A stretch of 21,327 bases of DNA, taken from assembly GCA_027451565.1 (NCBI GenBank), contig DAIDJC010000022.1:1-21327 (forward strand), in the 5' to 3' direction. Of the stretch, positions 1 through 7,691 are shown piece by piece (the stretch's first letter is position 1; every line of letters starts with the position of its first letter). The notes under the pieces are model-generated. The model was not told the DNA's origin, searched no databases, and worked only from the letters and a program-made list of their open reading frames with translations. Source of the stretch: Limisphaerales bacterium. Its GTDB lineage: Bacteria > Verrucomicrobiota > Verrucomicrobiia > Limisphaerales > UBA11358. The position numbers and the translations under genes were made by a program.

Positions 1-570
1 ATGCAAGCACGGTTTGACGCCTTGCTTGGTGTACCCCCCTTGGACGCCTTCCTGTTGTCCATCCTTGTGCAGCAACCGCGTCGAATCCAAATCCAGCGTG
101 TAACCTTCCTTGTGGCTGGGCAGCCGGTCCAGGCACCAATGCCAGAGCGGACGGAAACACCGCAGGTTGTCACCCGCCGAGGTGAACCCCTGAAAGAAGC
201 GCGTCAGCGCCGACTGGCTGGCGACACGCTTGATGCCCAGCAGGTTGGGTACAACCGGGTCACGCCGCAGATAGGAGACGTGGGTGAGTTTGCGCGCATC
301 GCACAGCAGGCCGTGCTGGAAGGCCAGGGCCTTTTCAACCGGCAAAAGATGGTTGTTGGACTGCGGCAGCGGTTGAGGCAGCGCGGTCGCCAAGGTCTGG
401 CGCCAGTTCAGCCGGTGCAACCAGGCCCAGAACAGAGCGCTGCCGGCGTGTGGGGAAAGGGATTGCTCGGTAAAACCGATGGCGATTGATTTGCCGTTGG
501 CTTTGAACTCAAATGTGTTGGCCACCGTTTGGTGATCCGGGTGAGTGCCCGGCGATTGCGTTGTTTTCAT
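1..570 (-). CDS. IS1380-type DDE transposase, C-terminus cut off by the window edge
   Basis: This frame is open for 190 codons from an ATG at 570 down to base 1, with no stop, so the rest of the gene lies left of the window. It is a DDE transposase that would cut and move its own insertion sequence. The call rests on the segment 'YTLDLDSTRLLHKDGQQEG' near residues 157-175. This matches the conserved LDLDST...G.QEGA..GY block of IS1380-family (Transposase_DDE_group_1) proteins, with D162 as the likely first catalytic Asp. The preceding basic region, with 'SQSALTRFFQ' at 118-127, also fits the family. The second Asp and the Glu are off-window, so intactness cannot be judged. The gene starts about 110 bp downstream of the M16 peptidase stop, on the same strand. 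Family call fairly sure; IS1182- or IS4-like relatives are less likely. Confidence 0.8.
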   Translation of the reverse strand, partial: MKTTQSPGTHPDHQTVANTFEFKANGKSIAIGFTEQSLSPHAGSALFWAWLHRLNWRQTLATALPQPLPQSNNHLLPVEKALAFQHGLLCDARKLTHVSYLRRDPVVPNLLGIKRVASQSALTRFFQGFTSAGDNLRCFRPLWHWCLDRLPSHKEGYTLDLDSTRLLHKDGQQEGVQGGYTKQGVKPCLH

Positions 571-623
571 TTACCACCAATCAATCCCAAATCGGTGGCT
601 TCTTTTCAACTGCATGGATTCGG

Positions 624-644
624 CCAAGAGCCTCTACCTCTTGG
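624..644. repeat. 7-bp inverted repeat between transposase and peptidase genes
   Basis: Bases 624-630 (ccaagag) and 638-644 (ctcttgg) are perfect complements around a 7-base loop. No T-run follows on either strand, so a Rho-independent terminator is unlikely. It lies within the presumed leader of the transposase. There it could shield the transposase start from read-through transcription, but nothing beyond position supports that role. Confidence 0.3.
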
Positions 645-679
645 GTTCATGCCTGAATCCTGCCACCTATGGGACGGGA

Positions 680-3292
680 TCAAGCGCCCACGGGCTGCGG
701 TTTTTCAAGCTCAGGCTGGGATACCTCGTCCCCCGCGGTATCAGGACAGACCAGGGACACCACGCAAGCATCACTGCGCAAATATTTTTGGGCCACGCTT
801 TTCACTTGTTCCAGGGTGACGGATTCATACCGTGCATCATCCAGTTCCATTCGGCGCCACCCCAGTCCATAAAGCTCGTCCAATGCCGCAGTGGTGGCGA
901 GATTGCCGAGATCCGCCCTGGCTATTTTTTTCTGGCCTATGATCTTGGCCTTGGCACGCTTCAATTCATCAGGAGACAGGCCCTCCGTGCGCAGCAGGGA
1001 TGCCTCAGCCATCAATTCCCGTTCCACTTGGGCCACCTTGCTTGGTTCTGTGCCGGTGTAAAAGGCAAAGTAACCGGGAACAAGACCGGCAAAGTTCTGG
1101 GCCCCCACGTAATAGGCCAGCCCGAGTTGCTCACGGATGCGCAGAAACAGGCGCGATCCCAAGTCGCTGCAGCATTCCTGCAATATGTCCAGGGCATGGC
1201 GATCCTCGTTGGCCATGGTGGTGCCGGCAAACCCAATCACGACTACGGCCTGTTTTTTGTCCTTCTTTTCCTCGACACGATGGACGCCTCCCAGCCTTGC
1301 CGGCAGGCGGGGTAATGGACCTGCGTCTGTCGTCTGGCAGGAAGCCCATCCTTGGAAAGCGTCGGCCACCGCCTTCCGGACCTCTGCGGCTTTCACATCT
1401 CCGAAGACAGCCAGGACACAACGATTGGGGCAAACCCATGCCTGATGCAAGGCCCGGAGCGTGGCCGGCGTGATCAAACCAACCGCCTCCTCGGTTCCCA
1501 GGGAATCCAGTCCATAACCCGCATTGTCAAACAGGATTTTGCGCATGGCCAGGCTGGCGCTTTTCAGCAATTCATCGCGCTGGGCGCGAATGCCCGCCTG
1601 TTGAATGACCTTTTCCCGCTCCAATTCCGCGCCGGGAAATGAGGGATTCAAAATCACGTCGGAGAGAAGCCCCAGCCCCACGGAAAAGTCACCGCTCAAC
1701 ACCTCTGCATTCACGCCAAAGCTGTTGTTTCCGCCATAACTGTCCAAATGGCCGCCAAGGGATTCAATTTCATTGGCGATGGTCTCGGCGTTGCGTGTTT
1801 GAGTGCCTTTCAGCAACATTTTGGCCAGAAGCACGGTGGCGCCGTTATTCGCTGCGGTTTCAGCCAGGACACCTCCCTGGAAAACAGCACGGAATTCCAC
1901 CAAGGGCAGGCGGTTGTCTTCCTTCACTAACAACCGCAAACCATTGGGCAGGGTAAAGGCCTGGATGGGATGATCTTGGCTGCTTTCCACATGTAAGCTG
2001 GCGGGAGGCGCAGTCCCTTCCGGAAGCAAGGCATAGGTGGTGCGGTTTTCGGGGGCCAGGTACAACCGCGCCACCCGTTGGACGTCCTCCAACGTCACGC
2101 ACTGGACCGCAGCCAGGTAACGCTCGGAGAAGTTCAAATCCCTGGACGCCAGCCAGTTGGACCCAAGGTTTTGAGCCTGACCCTCCATTGTTTTGCGGGT
2201 GGACAGCATGCCAGCCACAAATTGTTTAACCGCTTTTTGAAGTTCCGCAGGCAATACTTGCCGCTCTTTCACCCGCTCAATCTCCTCCAAAATGGCATTC
2301 CGGGCATCGGAGAAAAGCCTGCCATCCACCATGGCGCTCACTCCAAACAAACCAGGCATACCCGGACTGTAGGTCCAGGCATCCACATGATGCACCAAAC
2401 CGGCCTTTTCACGGACTTGTTGAAAAAGGCGGGAACTCCTGCCGCCTCCCAGCAACATGGCCAGCACATCCAAGGCAGGCACGTCCTGATGCCGCAATTC
2501 GGGAATATGCCAGGCCATGTGAACATGGCCCAGCTCGATGGCCGATTCTTCCACCACCTCCCTGGATGCCATCTGCCTGGGTTCCGGGGAAAGATAGGAA
2601 GGGGCCAAGGGCCGGGCCCGCGCGTGAACATACGCGGATCGAATCTGTCGGACCACCGCTACAGGGTCCACATCCCCGGCCACCACAAAAAAACAGTTGT
2701 TCGGGGCATAATGGTCACGGTAATAACCCCGGATGATTTCCGGCTTCAATTCATTGAAAATATCCGGGTAACCAATGATTGTGAAACGGTAGGGACTGCG
2801 GGTGTAGGCAGTTTCAAACAAACGCCGCCCGGAACGCCTGGAGGGATCGTCCTGGCCCATGTCCATTTCCCGGCGAATCACATCCAGCTCCTTGGCCAGT
2901 TCCTCCGCCGGCAGGGTGGCGTTTTGCATGATGTCGCACAAAATATCAATCGCCACGGTCGTCCCGGTGTTCGGCACGTCAATGTGATACACTGTCCGAT
3001 CAAAGCTGGTGTAGGCGTTCATGTATCCGCCCGCCTCCTGGACTTCCTGGTCAATCCGGCTGCCAGGCCTGGTGGTGGTGCCCTTGAAAAGCATGTGTTC
3101 GAGCACATGGGACAATCCCGCGCCCAACCAGTTCCCCTCGTGAATGCTCCCCGCCATGGCCCACGCCTGCACGGAAACCACCGGCGCATTGTGATCCTCC
3201 CGCACAATTATCGTCAGCCCGTTTTCCAGCAGGGTCATCCCGACCCCGGGCGGCATGGAGGGTATTTCTTTCTTGGAAACATTCGTGCTCAT
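680..3292 (-). CDS. Two-domain M16 (pitrilysin-type) zinc peptidase
   Basis: The protein has 870 residues and is made of two fused M16 halves. The N-terminal half has the inverted zinc motif HVLEH (H62, E65, H66) and a third zinc ligand, E142, in 'IRREMDMGQDDP', exactly 76 residues after H66 as in the family. The C-terminal half (about 445-860) has 'LLAKMLLKGT' where the motif should be, so it is the non-catalytic partner. It keeps the 'REQLGLAYYV' Arg/Tyr segment that M16 enzymes use for substrate binding. Such enzymes close like a clamshell on peptides. No signal peptide is visible from MSTNVSKK, suggesting a cytoplasmic protein, although periplasmic relatives exist. No good ribosome binding site precedes the ATG. 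It lies 185 bp downstream of ymdB on the same strand and is probably transcribed separately. The physiological substrate is unknown. Confidence 0.93.
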   Translation of the reverse strand: MSTNVSKKEIPSMPPGVGMTLLENGLTIIVREDHNAPVVSVQAWAMAGSIHEGNWLGAGLSHVLEHMLFKGTTTRPGSRIDQEVQEAGGYMNAYTSFDRTVYHIDVPNTGTTVAIDILCDIMQNATLPAEELAKELDVIRREMDMGQDDPSRRSGRRLFETAYTRSPYRFTIIGYPDIFNELKPEIIRGYYRDHYAPNNCFFVVAGDVDPVAVVRQIRSAYVHARARPLAPSYLSPEPRQMASREVVEESAIELGHVHMAWHIPELRHQDVPALDVLAMLLGGGRSSRLFQQVREKAGLVHHVDAWTYSPGMPGLFGVSAMVDGRLFSDARNAILEEIERVKERQVLPAELQKAVKQFVAGMLSTRKTMEGQAQNLGSNWLASRDLNFSERYLAAVQCVTLEDVQRVARLYLAPENRTTYALLPEGTAPPASLHVESSQDHPIQAFTLPNGLRLLVKEDNRLPLVEFRAVFQGGVLAETAANNGATVLLAKMLLKGTQTRNAETIANEIESLGGHLDSYGGNNSFGVNAEVLSGDFSVGLGLLSDVILNPSFPGAELEREKVIQQAGIRAQRDELLKSASLAMRKILFDNAGYGLDSLGTEEAVGLITPATLRALHQAWVCPNRCVLAVFGDVKAAEVRKAVADAFQGWASCQTTDAGPLPRLPARLGGVHRVEEKKDKKQAVVVIGFAGTTMANEDRHALDILQECCSDLGSRLFLRIREQLGLAYYVGAQNFAGLVPGYFAFYTGTEPSKVAQVERELMAEASLLRTEGLSPDELKRAKAKIIGQKKIARADLGNLATTAALDELYGLGWRRMELDDARYESVTLEQVKSVAQKYLRSDACVVSLVCPDTAGDEVSQPELEKPQPVGA

Positions 3293-3368
3293 TTGATTTA
3301 AAACCAGAGAATAACAGGAAGAGGTCCCCGGGCAAATTCATTTGAGAACCTGCAAAAATAGCGGCCCC

Positions 3369-3442
3369 AGACAAAAAACAGCCCGGCGGGGCGTGGAATG
3401 AAAATCCCCGATGGAAAATTTCCCACGAAACCATTCACGCCC
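3369..3442 (-). terminator. Possible terminator after ymdB
   Basis: Read on the minus strand just past the ymdB stop, bases 3442-3431 (gggcgtgaatgg) can pair with 3400-3388 (cattccacgcccc) with one bulge. A small GC hairpin (3392-3381, gccccgccgggc) is followed by tgttttttgtct at 3380-3369. The T-run directly after a GC stem is terminator-like, but the core stem is only 4 bp. Confidence 0.4.
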
Positions 3443-3477
3443 TGCCCCTCCGGATACATTTCAGCCGATTTTTTGGA

Positions 3478-4281
3478 TCAAAGCGCCTTTGAAATCCTTT
3501 GAATGGCGGTGGCATGACCGGATTGCACATCCACGCTCACGCAAACACCGAGCAGTTTTACCCCCTCGCGCGCCACTTCAAAACGCTGGGGCATGGCAGT
3601 GAGAAACCGCTGGATGACTGGCTGGATTTTTCGGCCCAGGACACTCTCATGCGGCCCGGTGAAACCTGCATCGGTCAAAAATGCGGTCCCTCCCTGGAAA
3701 ATTTGCTCATCCGCCGTCTGGACATGGGTATGGGTGCCCACCACCGCGCTGGCCTGGCCATCCAAATGCCTTCCCATGGCCATCTTCTCAGACGAAGCTT
3801 CCGCATGAAAATCCACAAAAACCACCCTTGTTTGCTGGAGCAATTGCCGAACTCCAGCCTGTGCCGCTGAAAAAGGATCATTCAAGGCAGGCTGCATAAA
3901 GGTCCTGCCCTGCACGTTTAACACGCCCACTTGTACATCCTTCCCTGATCGCGACAGCGCATTCTGGACCGGGTAAAGCCCTAGGCCGAAGCCCGGGGTT
4001 CCATCCGGATAGTTCATCGGCCTTAAAAAACGCCTCTCTTTTTCAAGCAAGTGAATGACTTCCTTCTGGTCCCACAAATGATCCCCGCTCGTAAGCACAT
4101 CCACGCCGAATGCAAAAAGCTCTGAGGCAATTGCCGGGGTGATACCGTTGCCACCCGCGGCATTTTCGCCATTGGCTATGACAAAATCCAGGGCCAATTC
4201 CCGCCGAAGGTCCGGCAACAGTTGCTGAACAGCCAGGCGACCCGGTTCCCCCACGATATCGCCGATAAACAAAATGTTCAT
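3478..4281 (-). CDS. ymdB: YmdB-type metallophosphoesterase (TIGR00282), predicted cyclic-nucleotide phosphodiesterase
   Basis: The 267-residue protein matches YmdB from end to end. In Bacillus YmdB is a di-metal phosphodiesterase acting on 2',3'-cyclic nucleotides that influences RNA turnover and developmental switching. Visible motifs in order are GDIVGEPGR with D8, NGENAAGGNGIT with E39, 'FVDFHAEASSEK' with H159, 'GTHTHVQTAD' with H184 and H186, and 'DAGFTGP'. The length is normal and there is no signal peptide, so it should be cytoplasmic. The notable change is 'SGDHLWDQKE' at 65-74: the usual GNH metal-binding Asn (position 67) is Asp, and the codon reads gat. The start is fixed by MNILFIGDIVG, which is the family N-terminus. 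Directly upstream lies an IS66 fragment, so its promoter may have been altered or supplied by the element. Family sure; catalytic competence less so. Confidence 0.93.
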   Translation of the reverse strand: MNILFIGDIVGEPGRLAVQQLLPDLRRELALDFVIANGENAAGGNGITPAIASELFAFGVDVLTSGDHLWDQKEVIHLLEKERRFLRPMNYPDGTPGFGLGLYPVQNALSRSGKDVQVGVLNVQGRTFMQPALNDPFSAAQAGVRQLLQQTRVVFVDFHAEASSEKMAMGRHLDGQASAVVGTHTHVQTADEQIFQGGTAFLTDAGFTGPHESVLGRKIQPVIQRFLTAMPQRFEVAREGVKLLGVCVSVDVQSGHATAIQRISKAL

Positions 4282-4327
4282 GAACCCAACCTAATGCAGA
4301 CCGGCAATCCGGCAAGGAAATCCGCAC

Positions 4328-4435
4328 CTGTTGGAAATGATGTTGTATCAGGTCAATCAACCCTTCGAAACTCCGGCGCAAACCCACCGCCTGGGTGGAA
4401 AGGAAAATGCGCGTGGCCGGACTGAGGGGCAGCAT
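4328..4435 (-). pseudogene. tnpB: Truncated IS66 TnpB (Orf2) fragment
   Basis: From an ATG at 4435 the frame reads 'MLPLSPATRIFLSTQAVGLR' and continues 'RSFEGLIDLIQHHFQQ', the typical N-terminus of IS66 Orf2 (PATRIFLAT.PVDLRKSFDGL). After about 36 residues the similarity stops. The frame then runs into sequence that, in another frame, is the start of ymdB. About 80 residues and the whole downstream tnpC are missing. The start overlaps the end of the orfA-like gene in a shifted frame, as in intact IS66 elements, so this is a deletion remnant and not an independent gene. Confidence 0.75.
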
Positions 4436-4755
4436 GGGGTGGGAAGCAATTGCAGGAGATGGGCGAGTTCCTGCGGGACAAAGCCTGAGCGAAGTTCCAG
4501 GACAATGCCGCCGGGCCATTGAAGCCGGTAAGCTGGAGCCACACCGGGCTGAGGCAGGAGATTGGGAGTCGGCAAAAAGGTGGCGGCACTAGACGGAGGC
4601 TTGGATGCAGATTGGCGTAACCAAGTTCGAGTGGATGTTCCAATATGATATTGCCGGGCGAACTCGGGTTGGGTCAGCGAAGATTGCCGGTAGGCGGCAA
4701 GAATCCTGTCACGCTGGGCGGGAGTCAATCGCTTGCGAATGGGGATGTTTTTCAT
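4357..4755 (-). CDS. tnpA: IS66 accessory protein TnpA (Orf1)-like, remnant
   Basis: The 132-residue product begins MKNIPIRKRLTPAQRDRILA, followed by 'SLTQPEFARQYHIGTST' and 'TWLRQ'. This is the helix-turn-helix region of IS66 TnpA, a small DNA-binding accessory protein of the element. Around residues 78-105 comes 'YRLQWPGGIVLELRSGF' followed by 'PQELAHLLQLLP', the conserved C-terminal block. Intact TnpA usually ends near the tnpB start, but here the frame continues about 25 codons past it (from 'TPCCPSVRP'), suggesting a lost stop or small frame change. A residue also seems missing in the helix-turn-helix ('TSTRTWLRQ'). Without TnpC it is probably non-functional. No ribosome binding site is evident. 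Confidence 0.7.
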   Translation of the reverse strand: MKNIPIRKRLTPAQRDRILAAYRQSSLTQPEFARQYHIGTSTRTWLRQSASKPPSSAATFLPTPNLLPQPGVAPAYRLQWPGGIVLELRSGFVPQELAHLLQLLPTPCCPSVRPRAFSFPPRRWVCAGVSKG

Positions 4756-4972
4756 CCCGTCAGCATGCCATGACGCACACCCAGTCGCCTAGACGGGTTT
4801 GCTAACACGGATACCTCCAACCCACCGTCTCTTTCCATCTTCCCATCAACCCCCATTGTTGTGATTGGCCGGGAAGCGGTGGCGCTGAGTTCTTGGCATG
4901 GGTGTCTGCCCATTTTCCGCACTGGAAGTTTGCCCCTCTTTTCTAGGGGTATTTAATGGCGATTGGGATCAG

Positions 4973-7510
4973 TCAGGGAAGCAGCACTGTTCTATAATAC
5001 ATTCGGGCTGAGCCGGAAACGGCAGGAATCGTGAACTGGAATGAATTTTCAATGGGTTGATTTGTGCTGACATCGGTCCAATGGATCAGGTCGGATGATT
5101 GCTGCAATTCGTAATGGAAGGCATCAGAGCCGGAAAACTGGAAATCCAAATAGCCATTGGTCAAATGGGCATTCCCGACAGAGTCAGGGCGAAGCAGAAA
5201 TAATAGCTGCGAAGGAATGGACTCATAAGACGCATCCGTGAGCCCGTAGTATTGTTGCTCCAGGTTGGTGGTATCCAGCCATGGCGAATCCACCGTTAAT
5301 GCAGGCACTGACAAAATGTCCCCGGTTGACCGGAAGGCATATCCACCCGCAGCAGCCTTGTTTCGAACCAGTCCTGCTATCGTGGCGGCTTGGGCCGAAT
5401 TGCCCGCCATGACGTAGTCATCAAAAGCGGGAGAAGGAATTGGAGCGCCATTTTGCAAAAGAAAACCGGAAAGTGTGGCAGAGTTGGATAAAACATTCAA
5501 TCCATTCAAAGTGTTCAACCAGTCGTTGGTGTTTGAATCGTTCACTGACATCAGACTCGTGGGGTTGTTGGTGTTAAGCATGGCAGCCAGTAACGCTGCC
5601 AAATTCCAGTCATTGGTGGGAGCCATGAGCGCCGCATCTTCCGGATCAGGATCCCCCGTCCAGGAAACCCATGGATTTGTTGCGGTGTCCAGAATATTTC
5701 CAGCCTTTAAATATACCGTTTGCCAGGGAGTGCCCCGGTGAACTTGACCCAAACCTGAGGGATCATTCAGCAAATTGGTGGGGAACGTCCAATAATCCGG
5801 ATTCCAAACACCCGGATCCTTAATCTCCATGTCAAAGGCGTCAGCAGGTGCCTGGAAAGAATCACCCCAAGGCCGGTAACATCCCGAGATTATATCGCCT
5901 CCAGAGGGTGAAACAGGAATGGAATAAAAAGCGCCAATCCCGTTGTTTTGCTCCCAAATTCCATTTGTAAGCAATTCGAAATTGTGCCAAAAGACCCCCT
6001 GCTTTGCATCAAGGTCGCTTGACAAATAATGGACCAGTGGATCATTAATTTGATAAATATAGGGGAGAAAAATGGTGCGGATTGCCACGTAGCCGGCCTG
6101 AATTGCAAGATTGGTGTAATAAAAGACCGAGCCATCATAATAAAAATAGCCCCGAGGCGCAAAAAATCCCGAGAAATATGATTGCCCGCCCTCGACTGAA
6201 GTTAGAATGGACGGGTAACCCACTGGGAACCAAATCGCCTCTGGACCAGGAGGGGGCAATATTCCCTCCGAGATGTCAATTTGATTCACATATCCCAGAT
6301 TGGGGCTGGAGAGACCCGAAGCCGTGTTGGTGGACCAGAGGTAAAATCCTGATGCGGTTTCCGGATCCGCGATGCAAGTTGTGATATTGGTGGCATCTGT
6401 AGGCCCCCGTATTTGAACGTAATCCAAAACGTGGTTGCCATCCAAAATGATCGCCCGGAACCAGTTTGTCGTGATCAATCCGAATTGGGGCAGAGGATCG
6501 CATCTGGTATTATTGGTTTCAAATGGGTCCGGATCCGTGATTTGGGCATAAACCTTTGCGCCGGTTTTGTAAATGGTGCCAGGTAGAAAAGTGTTTGCCC
6601 AAGAGGCGCTGATGAACGAGTTCTGTGATGGCATTTCGCGAATAAGGCCGGACCAATGTGATCCGGGCCACAAATTGGTTTTAAAAATGAAGCTTTGGGT
6701 GAAAACCTCGGTCATATTTTCACCGGGCAGGTCCGAATTGGTTAATGTCAATTGGGCATTATCGGAAAAAAGAAGCGTCAGACCATTGGTGCTGGAATAA
6801 TCGTTTGAATAGGAATTCCAAAATGACGTGCCAATGTAGTTGGTGATGGACAGCAAATACATGTGGTTTGTAAAAATGGGACTGCCGACTGCGCTTCGAA
6901 TGCATTGCAATTTTCTTTGGGCAGTCACCACGTTGAGCAGGGTTAACTGGCTGAATCCCGGCATGTGCTTTTTTGCGCCAATGATCCATGGCACCCCGTA
7001 AACATTAACCGGCCACCCGCTTTCAAGAATGGGTTCATCCGCCGGGCCCCAATTTGCAAGGGATTCAATATTGAGAGGCGCGATCAATTGAAGGTCGCCA
7101 GAACCGTTTACAGTGTTCGGGCCTGCAGGGCTTGAGAGGTTTGTGAAACCGCAAATAAAAACATTTCCCGAATTGTCATGCTCAAAAACCGGCCTGAAAA
7201 CATCGGGATAAAGGGAGTTGGTCGTGGCGTCGCAAATATTTGCCGCCAGTTGCAGGATGCGGTTTTCTGAAGGCGAGTAAACAAAGCAGCCGTTGGTGTA
7301 TGCGGGAATTCGTGTGACCCCAAAACCAAAAGTGGCCTTGAGCATTTTGTCGGCAACCGAATTAAAAAAGCAGAGCGGTTGTTGAGGGTCCAATCCTTGT
7401 CCGGCAGCGGCACGGGGGCATGTCGGCAAGGCATAAAGCGCCAGAAGGCAAACGGCCAATATCACTTTTTTTAGAAGCGTTCTTTGGCGCGACTTGCGGG
7501 TCTTCATCAT
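4973..7510 (-). CDS. Large secreted protein of unknown function with a PVC-type C-terminal tail
   Basis: The start is set at the ATG pair 7510/7507, giving about 845 residues. It precedes a classic signal peptide: basic MKTRKSRQRTLLKK, then the hydrophobic VILAVCLLALYAL, then a small-residue region ending near AAAGQ. An in-frame ATG at 7564 would add 18 residues and spoil the signal. The body is rich in Asn, Thr, Ser, Trp and Tyr, as in secreted beta-structured proteins, with few Lys. A striking block near the last third reads 'GQVHRGTPWQTVYLKAG', followed by 'WVSWTGDPDPED' and 'PTNDWNLAALL'. I believe it belongs to a lineage-restricted family. Further on is 'YYGLTDASYESIPSQLLFLL'. The final ~60 residues ('ELQQSSDLIHWTDVSTN', '...RMYYRTVLLP') resemble a tail common on verrucomicrobial exported proteins. 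No catalytic motif is recognised. Its base composition looks more AT-rich than the neighbours. Confidence 0.8.
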   Translation of the reverse strand: MMKTRKSRQRTLLKKVILAVCLLALYALPTCPRAAAGQGLDPQQPLCFFNSVADKMLKATFGFGVTRIPAYTNGCFVYSPSENRILQLAANICDATTNSLYPDVFRPVFEHDNSGNVFICGFTNLSSPAGPNTVNGSGDLQLIAPLNIESLANWGPADEPILESGWPVNVYGVPWIIGAKKHMPGFSQLTLLNVVTAQRKLQCIRSAVGSPIFTNHMYLLSITNYIGTSFWNSYSNDYSSTNGLTLLFSDNAQLTLTNSDLPGENMTEVFTQSFIFKTNLWPGSHWSGLIREMPSQNSFISASWANTFLPGTIYKTGAKVYAQITDPDPFETNNTRCDPLPQFGLITTNWFRAIILDGNHVLDYVQIRGPTDATNITTCIADPETASGFYLWSTNTASGLSSPNLGYVNQIDISEGILPPPGPEAIWFPVGYPSILTSVEGGQSYFSGFFAPRGYFYYDGSVFYYTNLAIQAGYVAIRTIFLPYIYQINDPLVHYLSSDLDAKQGVFWHNFELLTNGIWEQNNGIGAFYSIPVSPSGGDIISGCYRPWGDSFQAPADAFDMEIKDPGVWNPDYWTFPTNLLNDPSGLGQVHRGTPWQTVYLKAGNILDTATNPWVSWTGDPDPEDAALMAPTNDWNLAALLAAMLNTNNPTSLMSVNDSNTNDWLNTLNGLNVLSNSATLSGFLLQNGAPIPSPAFDDYVMAGNSAQAATIAGLVRNKAAAGGYAFRSTGDILSVPALTVDSPWLDTTNLEQQYYGLTDASYESIPSQLLFLLRPDSVGNAHLTNGYLDFQFSGSDAFHYELQQSSDLIHWTDVSTNQPIENSFQFTIPAVSGSARMYYRTVLLP

Positions 7511-7691
7511 CAAAACTAAAGCTTCACAAAAGATTGTATTTTTTTCAAGTGACGACACAACCATTCGTAAAATTTGAAAATGTTCAAGCGATTATTAAAA
7601 TAATTAAAAATATTACTGGACGAATCCAAAAATAGGACGATATTGAATCAGCAAGATTGAGTAACCGTAATGGTTTAATCGTTATGTTGTT
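7511..7691. promoter_or_regulatory. AT-rich divergent intergenic region between two secreted-protein genes
   Basis: About 180 bp separate the divergent starts at 7510 (minus) and 7692 (plus). The stretch 7590-7640 is very AT-rich ('attattaaaataattaaaaa') and should carry promoters for both genes. No -35/-10 pair stands out clearly and neither gene has a strong Shine-Dalgarno sequence. Co-regulation of the pair is an inference from the layout alone. Confidence 0.35.

Larger units (their letters stand above)
1..670 (-). mobile_element. Partial IS1380-type insertion sequence, right boundary approximate
   Basis: The transposase at 1-570 implies an insertion sequence whose 5' end lies between the transposase start and the peptidase stop at 680. 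IS1380 elements carry short terminal inverted repeats tens of bases upstream of the gene. A plausible end on the minus strand begins near 668-672, in a stretch that includes 'ggtggcaggattcaggcatg'. The partner repeat is outside the window, so this end and any 4-bp target duplication are guesses. Confidence 0.45.
4328..4806 (-). mobile_element. Decayed IS66-family remnant
   Basis: This segment holds an IS66 orfA-like gene and only the beginning of tnpB. The large tnpC transposase is absent, so the element cannot move by itself. The inner edge, near 4328, is where tnpB similarity stops and the ymdB leader begins. The outer edge is placed near 4806 because 'gtgttagcaaacccgtctag' on the minus strand there could be the terminal repeat. 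That end is a guess without a second copy to compare. Confidence 0.6.

Noticed and set aside
1..489. Plus-strand open frame of 162 codons starting at base 1
   Set aside because: It is antisense to the IS1380-type transposase, whose minus-strand translation shows the conserved LDLDST block. The plus frame is low-complexity Gln/Arg-rich without similarity.
545..1315. Plus-strand open frame of 256 codons
   Set aside because: It overlaps the C-terminal half of the M16 peptidase antisense and has no recognisable domain.
2078..3301. Plus-strand open frame of 407 codons
   Set aside because: It lies fully antisense to the M16 peptidase, where the zinc motif and spacing prove the minus-strand frame. 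The product is His/Gly/Pro-rich, as expected of a shadow frame.
4925..4960. Hairpin cccct/agggg near the 3' end of the large secreted-protein gene as a terminator
   Set aside because: The stem is only 5 bp and no T-run follows in the direction of that gene's transcription.
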